DNA of 14,797 nucleotides from Anaerolineae bacterium. GTDB taxonomy: Bacteria > Chloroflexota > Anaerolineae > JAAYZQ01. The DNA is taken from positions 1 to 14,797 of the forward strand of contig JAFGOG010000334.1 in NCBI GenBank assembly GCA_016926595.1. Direction: 5' to 3'. Made by a program: the position numbers and the translations under genes. The notes beneath the pieces are model-generated. The model saw nothing but the letters and a program-made list of their open reading frames with translations, had not been told where the DNA came from and ran no database searches. Positions 1 through 4,363 of the stretch are shown here, in pieces; the first letter of the stretch is position 1, and each line of letters begins with the position of its first letter.

Positions 1-57
1 GCAGGGAACAGTGGACAGGGTGCCTTTCAAGGGAGACTCCTGGCGACTCGAAAACCG
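1..57 (-). repeat. 3' flank shared by both DGR targets (copy at 4338-4394)
   Basis: Positions 1-57 are identical to 4338-4394. The identity covers the last invariant codons of both targets, the shared ending RVARSLP plus stop, and 26 bp beyond the stop. It reaches the window edge, so it may continue. The TR keeps only the inner 17 bp and, a little further out, ACT-C with one G/C mismatch. This is the expected place for the initiation-of-mutagenic-homology (IMH) element that fixes the direction of TR-to-VR transfer. Confidence 0.8.
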
Positions 58-2309
58 CCGAGGGTGGTGTCTGGATTGTTCCTGTAGCGGCACGCGCAGC
101 GCACGAGTCCGGCGTCGTCAGCATAGCACCCGCCGCGCAAAATGCGCAGGTCGCCGGATTCCAGCTTTTCCCGCCCGTCGTCGGCGCGGAACGGGTAACC
201 AAAGGCGGGCTTTGCCGCATCGGGCCCCCACAGGCTGCTGCACCACTCCCACACATTGCCGGCCATGTCGGCGCAGCCGTACACGCTGTCCCCGCCGGCG
301 GGCGAAACCTGTCCCACCGGCGTCGTCCGGCCCGGCCCATCTGGCTGGCAGTTGGCCAGCCCGGCCCGCCAGTCATCTCCCCAAGGCCACAGCCGCCCGT
401 CGTCGCCGCGCGCCGCTTTCTCCCACTCAGCTTCCGTCGGCAGGCGGTACGGCTTGTCCGTGCGCTCGCGCAGCCAGTCCACGTAGGCCAGCGCGTCGCG
501 CCACGTCACCGCGGTCACCGGGTGGTCGGCCAGGTCTTCGGGCAGGCGCCCGCCGGGCCAGTTCGGCGGCGCACTGTAGCCGGCACCCTCGACAAAAGCC
601 GCGTACTCGGCGTTGGTCACCGGGTAGCGGCCGATCTCGAACGCAGCCAGCGTCACCTCGTGGCGCGGCTGCTCCCAGGCGAAACGCCCCTTCTCCTGCA
701 GTTCCTTGGCCCAGTCAAACCGGCTCACCATCTCCGCAACCTGGATTTCGCTCGTGCCCATCCAGAACGGGCCCGCCAGCACGGGCACCACCTGCGGCTC
801 GAACACCAGCCGGGCCACCTGGGCCGCCGGCGCGCCGACCGGCGTGGCGCGGCGGGCCAGGGTCAGATAAGAGCGCAGATCCAGCGGCGTCAGCGGTTCA
901 AAGCGGGCATCCTCGTCCTCGAACAAACAGAGCAGCCGCCGCAGCGAGGCCTCCCCCTGGAAAGGCTGCAGCGCCTCCGGCAGCGCGGGTCGCTCGCCTT
1001 GATCGGCGCGCTCGCCTCGCCCGGCGCCCTCCTCCGCCCCGGCTCGGAAAAAGATCTCCAGGTCGCGCAAATAACCCGGACGCAGGCGCAGCAGCTCGTA
1101 CAGCCTGGGGTGCGCGTGCTGGATCGCCACCAGCTTGGCCAGGCGCACGCCGGTCACCGTCTCGGCCAGCGCCGGGCGCCTCTCCACCAGCCGCGCCAGC
1201 AGCAAAAAAATGTTCAGCGTGCGCTTGACCTGGCGCGGGTTGGGCGACAGACCCTCGGCAAAGACCTGGGCGCAGCGTGGGTCGGGCAGCGCCGGGGCCA
1301 GCGCATTGACGTACTGGAGCATGGCCTCGCCCTCGATCGGCGGCAGGATAAAGGGCAGTTGCACGATCTTTTCCAGGTATTCACGCGCCTTGACCTTTCC
1401 CTGGTAGCGCGTCTGCACCGCCTGCTCGATCGCTTCGTCATCCAACCCGAGCACAAAGATACAGCCCGGCACGTCCAAAAAGAGCTTGATCGCCTCCAGC
1501 ACCTGCACCGCCTTTTCCGGCAGGCAGCGATCCAGGTCATCGACGAAAACCACCAGCCTGCGCCGCTGCCCCAGCAGGATCGTGATCAACCGCCTGAAAT
1601 TCTCCTGGAACTGCTCCAGTGACTTGAGCTGGGCCTGGTAATGAATCAGTTCTTCACGGCGCACCGCTTTGAGCAGCTTGGACACCTGGTTGACGGGCTC
1701 CCCCTCGCCGACGGTTTTGCGCGCGGCGTCCATCGCCTCGGCGGCAAGGCCCAGCCCGACGCTGGAGACGACCAGGTTGAACGCCAGGCCGGCTCCGGCA
1801 GTGAGCGCCTGCCCCCAGTCGACCTTGCGCTCTCCTTTTTCGCTCCACGAGCTGTCGCGGTACAGCGCCTCGCGCAGCGTGTTCATCAGCGTTTCTGGCG
1901 CTGGTTCACCCGCCTTGTGCTCTGGCTGATCCTGTTTCAGCAGCTCTCCCAGGTCCTCCAGCAGCAGCAAGAGCAGCGCCCGCCACAGCGCCTCTTCCTG
2001 GTTGTACTTCCAGGCATTGAACCACACCGTGCGGTGACCGGGCGCCGCCTCCTGGCTGTCGTCCTCTGGCGCACTGCCATCCGCGGCTCTGCCATCGGCC
2101 TTTTGACCGCTCACCCGCTGGCGCAGCATCGTCATCAGGCTCGTCTTGCCGCTGCCCCACGAGCCGTAGATGCCCATCGTCAGCGGCGTGTGCGTGTGCT
2201 CGTCGAGCAGGATATCGCCCAACGCATCGACGTAAGGCGCAAAGTCCAGGCTGTCCTGCTGGGCGGGCAGGTCATCCAGGATCGGGGGGATCGGCTTGGA
2301 TTCGCTCAT
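27..2309 (-). CDS. DGR target protein 1: KAP-family P-loop NTPase fused to a C-terminal FGE-sulfatase-like (C-type lectin fold) variable domain
   Basis: The 760-aa product starts at an ATG preceded by GGGAGGTG seven bases upstream (2317-2324). Residues about 20-300 resemble KAP NTPases: Walker A GxxGSGKTS at 49-57, Walker B with D257, D258 and D260 in VFVDDLDR, and a glycine/alanine-rich hydrophobic stretch at about 164-195 that fits the membrane insertion known in KAP proteins. Residues about 505-760 are an FGE-sulfatase/SUMF1-type domain with the usual LPTEAEWEKAARG, GNVWEWC and RGG landmarks. The two catalytic cysteines of formylglycine-generating enzyme are not at their expected places after RGG (residue 728 onward), so this copy is probably a binding domain, not an oxidase. 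Residues 735-757 are encoded by variable repeat VR1. By inference this is a membrane-associated ATP-driven switch whose lectin-like tip is diversified by the adjacent reverse transcriptase. The ligand is unknown, and no separate effector domain is visible. Confidence 0.9.
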   Translation of the reverse strand: MSESKPIPPILDDLPAQQDSLDFAPYVDALGDILLDEHTHTPLTMGIYGSWGSGKTSLMTMLRQRVSGQKADGRAADGSAPEDDSQEAAPGHRTVWFNAWKYNQEEALWRALLLLLLEDLGELLKQDQPEHKAGEPAPETLMNTLREALYRDSSWSEKGERKVDWGQALTAGAGLAFNLVVSSVGLGLAAEAMDAARKTVGEGEPVNQVSKLLKAVRREELIHYQAQLKSLEQFQENFRRLITILLGQRRRLVVFVDDLDRCLPEKAVQVLEAIKLFLDVPGCIFVLGLDDEAIEQAVQTRYQGKVKAREYLEKIVQLPFILPPIEGEAMLQYVNALAPALPDPRCAQVFAEGLSPNPRQVKRTLNIFLLLARLVERRPALAETVTGVRLAKLVAIQHAHPRLYELLRLRPGYLRDLEIFFRAGAEEGAGRGERADQGERPALPEALQPFQGEASLRRLLCLFEDEDARFEPLTPLDLRSYLTLARRATPVGAPAAQVARLVFEPQVVPVLAGPFWMGTSEIQVAEMVSRFDWAKELQEKGRFAWEQPRHEVTLAAFEIGRYPVTNAEYAAFVEGAGYSAPPNWPGGRLPEDLADHPVTAVTWRDALAYVDWLRERTDKPYRLPTEAEWEKAARGDDGRLWPWGDDWRAGLANCQPDGPGRTTPVGQVSPAGGDSVYGCADMAGNVWEWCSSLWGPDAAKPAFGYPFRADDGREKLESGDLRILRGGCYADDAGLVRCACRYRNNPDTTLGGFRVARSLP
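41..106 (-). repeat. DGR variable repeat VR1 (3' end of the KAP target gene)
   Basis: This 66-bp segment aligns with the template repeat at 2591-2662. On the coding strand seven substitutions separate it from the TR, all at TR adenines. One Asn codon becomes Tyr, and the last four aligned codons become Thr, Thr, Leu, Gly. Two template codons (an AGG-AAC pair) are absent, so VR1 is 6 bp shorter than TR and VR2. The 3' end reads GFRVA and is invariant between all three copies. This is the expected pattern for adenine-directed DGR mutagenesis. Confidence 0.93.
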
Positions 2310-2590
2310 CTGTCGGCACCTCCCATCAATCTCTCTCTGTCAAGGTTGGCCCTGCCCGAACGATCGGGGTTGCCTACGGGCTCAGGCAGGGCCATTTTTC
2401 TTTGGCCGGCTCGGCCATCCCTCTGGGTAGGGCAAACGGCCAAGACGCGACCGGGGCCACGGTCTGGAGTTCCCTTGAGCGAGACGGCGCTGTCCACCGG
2501 TCAAAGCCTGTGCCTGCAAGACCATGCTTGTGTGCCAGGGATGAATCAGGTCTCACCGGCGGCAAAATGGGGTCGTCTCGTTGGCACTGC
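2310..2590 (-). ncRNA. Non-coding stretch 3' of the template repeat; candidate spacer part of the DGR RNA
   Basis: No convincing gene lies here. On the minus strand it runs from the 3' end of TR to the ribosome site of the KAP target. It contains a 10-bp stem (2347-2356 with 2385-2394, 28-base loop) and inside it an alternative small hairpin (CCCGA-ACGA-TCGGG, 2355-2368). In the Bordetella phage DGR, the RNA just 3' of TR is the spacer bound by RT-Avd and used for cDNA priming. By position this stretch is the candidate equivalent, but I see no conserved sequence that proves it. Confidence 0.4.
2347..2394. other. Inverted repeat, 10-bp stem, upstream of DGR target 1
   Basis: TGGCCCTGCC (2347-2356) is the exact reverse complement of 2385-2394. 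On the plus strand the right arm is followed by TTTTTCTTT, which looks like an intrinsic terminator for plus-strand transcription, but no plus-strand gene ends here. On the minus strand it would be a structured element between TR and the KAP gene. Confidence 0.5.
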
Positions 2591-2662
2591 TGGCGACTCG
2601 AAAACCGTTGTTGTTGTTCCTGTTGTCTGGATTGTTCCTGTTGCGGCACGCGCAGCGCACGA
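2591..2662 (-). repeat. DGR template repeat (TR)
   Basis: This 72-bp segment lies 31 bp after the avd stop codon. On the minus strand it holds 22 adenines, mostly in a run of AAC codons: read in the target frame it gives RNRNNPDNRNNNNGF. It matches VR2 (4378-4449) without gaps and VR1 (41-106) with a single 6-bp gap, and all 18 differences fall at its adenines. The first 25 bases on the minus strand and the last 17 are identical in all three copies. It is not translated itself. It serves as the RNA template that the reverse transcriptase copies with errors at adenine. Confidence 0.95.
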
Positions 2663-2693
2663 TTTCGACCGGGCCCACGACGGACCAGGTCCG

Positions 2694-3041
2694 TCACTCA
2701 CTATTATACCGCTTTATCCACGTTCCCAAAAGTCTGCCCACCTCGGCCAGCAGGCCGCTGGCGTAGCGGTACTGCTTCAGGCTGAGCAGGCTGATGCCAT
2801 GGCACAGGCGTACGGCGTAGCGTAGTTTGTCCAGCTCCAGATCGGCCTGGCGCAGCAGCGAGCCGCGCTGCTCCACCGGACACTTGCGCGCGGAGAGCAG
2901 CAGGTCCAACATGCCCAGCCCGGTCTCCTGGATCCGCCGCCCCAACACGGCGCGATGGCTGCGTGGGAATTTGTCGACAGCCGGGAACAGGTAGGCCAGC
3001 AAATCGTAAGTCTTGGCAAACAAGGGCGACTCATTAGACAT
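2694..3041 (-). CDS. avd: Avd-like accessory variability determinant (four-helix-bundle protein)
   Basis: This is a 115-aa, mostly helical protein without cysteine-rich or membrane segments. It has conserved-looking basic and leucine-rich helices (for example RRIQETGLGMLDLLL and LDKLRYAVRLCHGISLLSLKQY) of the kind seen in the Avd/four-helix-bundle family that accompanies DGR reverse transcriptases. The family forms a barrel-shaped pentamer that binds the RT and the template RNA and is needed for mutagenic cDNA synthesis. The start codon overlaps the RT stop as TAATG, so the two are translationally coupled. The TR begins 31 bp after its stop. Its length is slightly below that of the Bordetella phage Avd (about 128 aa). 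The assignment rests on size, helical character and position next to a DGR RT. Confidence 0.85.
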   Translation of the reverse strand: MSNESPLFAKTYDLLAYLFPAVDKFPRSHRAVLGRRIQETGLGMLDLLLSARKCPVEQRGSLLRQADLELDKLRYAVRLCHGISLLSLKQYRYASGLLAEVGRLLGTWIKRYNSE

Positions 3042-4114
3042 TAGAAAACCACCTGCTTAAAGATGGACTGGCGCAGCCGAAACGTATCGGCGTGGCTGGC
3101 GTGGGCGATCCAGGCCTTAAGCGACCGCTGCACCTCGTCCAGACTCATACGCCCGGCGCGATAAGCCTCCCGTTGGGCGCGGAAACGACGCATAAAGAGC
3201 TTGACGTTGCGCCGCAGCAAGCGGCGATGGGTGGGAAAAACGCGAAACCCCAGCCAGGGAATGCCCGCCTTGACAGGATAAACCTGCGCTCGCTTCTCGT
3301 GCAGCGTCAGGCGCAGCCTTGCCAGCCGCTCGACGATCTGGTCCCGCCAACGCCACAGCGCGGCCTTGTCGTCACTGAACAGCAGGAAATCGTCGCAGTA
3401 GCGCAGGTAAGCGGGACTGCGTCCCCGGTCGCGCAGCTCGTGCTTGACAAACTGATCCAGGTCGTTGAGATACACATTGGCCCAGTTTTGCGACGTCAGG
3501 TTGCCGATGGGCAGCCCCCGCGGGCGGCACGCGGCCAGCAGATCGTCGCCATGAAAGTAGACCATGTCGTAATGATCGTTCAGCACCCCTTCTCCACTGG
3601 CCAGGATCAGGTCGATCAGCCGCAGGGTGTCCCGGCAGGCGATGTGACGTGCCAGTTGCGCGCGCAGGATGGCATGATCGATCGACGGAAAAAACTGCAC
3701 CACGTCGCACTGCAGCACATAGCGGTAAGCTCGGGCAAACTGCTGGCAGCGGTCGACGGCCCGGTGCATCCCCTTGCCCACACGGCAGGCATAGCTGTCA
3801 TGGATCATGCGCGCCTCGAAAATGGGCCAGGTCACCTGCATCAGGGCGTGGTGCACCACCCGATCGCGAAACGGCGCGGCCGAGATGCGCCGCACCTTGG
3901 GCTTGTGGATCGTAAAATGGCGGTATCCGCCGGGCCGGTAGCATTGGTCGCGCAGTTCCTCGTGCAGCGCCCACAAGTTCTGCTCCAGGTCCAGCTCAAA
4001 TTCGGCGACGGTGGGCCACCTGCGTTTGCCGCCGCGGCGAGCCTGGCACCAGGCCGCGTACAGGTTGTCGAAATCAGTGATTCGTGTGTAGAGATGGTTG
4101 TAAGTACGGACCAT
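3041..4114 (-). CDS. DGR-type reverse transcriptase
   Basis: This 357-aa retroelement RT has the DGR signature IGNLTSQ at residues 203-209, within RGLPIGNLTSQNWANVYLNDLD. Catalytic acidic residues are D137 (QCDVVQFFPSID) and D241 and D242 in the YCDD box (239-242). It ends soon after the thumb region and carries no maturase, endonuclease or RNase H domain, as usual for DGR and bacterial single-domain RTs. The start has AGGAAG five bases upstream. The enzyme should copy the TR RNA with misincorporation at adenines together with Avd, and the product replaces VR sequence in the two target genes. It lies between target 2 and avd on the same strand. The YxDD middle residue is Cys, not the common Met or Ala. 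Confidence 0.95.
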   Translation of the reverse strand: MVRTYNHLYTRITDFDNLYAAWCQARRGGKRRWPTVAEFELDLEQNLWALHEELRDQCYRPGGYRHFTIHKPKVRRISAAPFRDRVVHHALMQVTWPIFEARMIHDSYACRVGKGMHRAVDRCQQFARAYRYVLQCDVVQFFPSIDHAILRAQLARHIACRDTLRLIDLILASGEGVLNDHYDMVYFHGDDLLAACRPRGLPIGNLTSQNWANVYLNDLDQFVKHELRDRGRSPAYLRYCDDFLLFSDDKAALWRWRDQIVERLARLRLTLHEKRAQVYPVKAGIPWLGFRVFPTHRRLLRRNVKLFMRRFRAQREAYRAGRMSLDEVQRSLKAWIAHASHADTFRLRQSIFKQVVF

Positions 4115-4168
4115 GCCAGCTTCCTGATCTCAGATCTGATCTCAGATCAACGAACCTGCTCTCTGCAG

Positions 4169-4187
4169 AGCCTGTTTCCAACAGGCT
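4169..4187. other. Hairpin with 8-bp arms upstream of the RT gene
   Basis: AGCCTGTT (4169-4176) pairs with AACAGGCT (4180-4187) across a 3-base loop. In the minus-strand transcript, which would include the RT gene, the loop is GGA, and the hairpin has no following U-run. In the plus direction it is followed by TTCTTTA, but no plus gene precedes it. Confidence 0.5.
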
Positions 4188-4300
4188 TTCTTTATCAGGC
4201 GCGAATGAATTCGCGGCTTCTTCGTTCGCGCCTCTTCACTTCACTCGCGGCTCTTCCATCCGCTGCCTTCTTCACCCACCGCCCGACCTCCTCCATCACC

Positions 4301-4317
4301 CTGGGGCTCCGCCCCAG
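4301..4317 (-). other. Hairpin downstream of VR2, candidate DGR cruciform element
   Basis: CTGGGGC (4301-4307) and GCCCCAG (4311-4317) form a perfect 7-bp stem around a GGA loop on the coding strand, 46 bp beyond the stop of the NACHT target. In the Bordetella phage DGR a short GC-rich hairpin just downstream of VR is needed for efficient retrohoming. Position and stem length fit, although the loop has 3 bases and not 4. It could instead be a transcription pause or weak terminator. The matching site after VR1 would lie outside the window. Confidence 0.5.
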
Positions 4318-4363
4318 ACCCCGCCAGGGATCAGGGCGCAGGGAACAGTGGACAGGGTGCCTT

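Larger units (their letters stand above)
4115..4363 (-). other. Structured intergenic region between VR2 and the RT gene
   Basis: These 249 bp carry no convincing gene, but have a dense set of small repeats. There is a 12-bp tandem duplication (CTGATCTCAGAT at 4124-4135 and 4136-4147) containing the palindrome TCAGATCTGA (4130-4139). Next come the palindrome CTCTGCAGAG (4161-4170), a hairpin with 8-bp arms (4169-4187), a 6-bp hairpin (4200-4215) and the 7-bp hairpin at 4301-4317. A 33-codon minus-strand reading frame (4195-4296) is possible but unsupported. Confidence 0.6.

Noticed and set aside
11..1622. Long plus-strand open frames opposite the KAP target
   Set aside because: They are antisense shadows in GC-rich DNA, with low-complexity Arg/Pro/Ala content and no ribosome sites, while the minus frame has clear domain motifs.
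2338..2343. TTGACA on the minus strand before the KAP target
   Set aside because: There is no -10-like sequence at a 15-19 base spacing, so I do not call a promoter.
2347..2403. Intrinsic terminator for plus-strand transcription
   Set aside because: The stem and T-run are present, but no plus-strand gene ends here. It is kept only as an inverted repeat.
4195..4296. 33-codon minus-strand frame between target 2 and RT
   Set aside because: It is short and highly charged, has no recognisable family, and overlaps inverted repeats. A random open frame is as likely.
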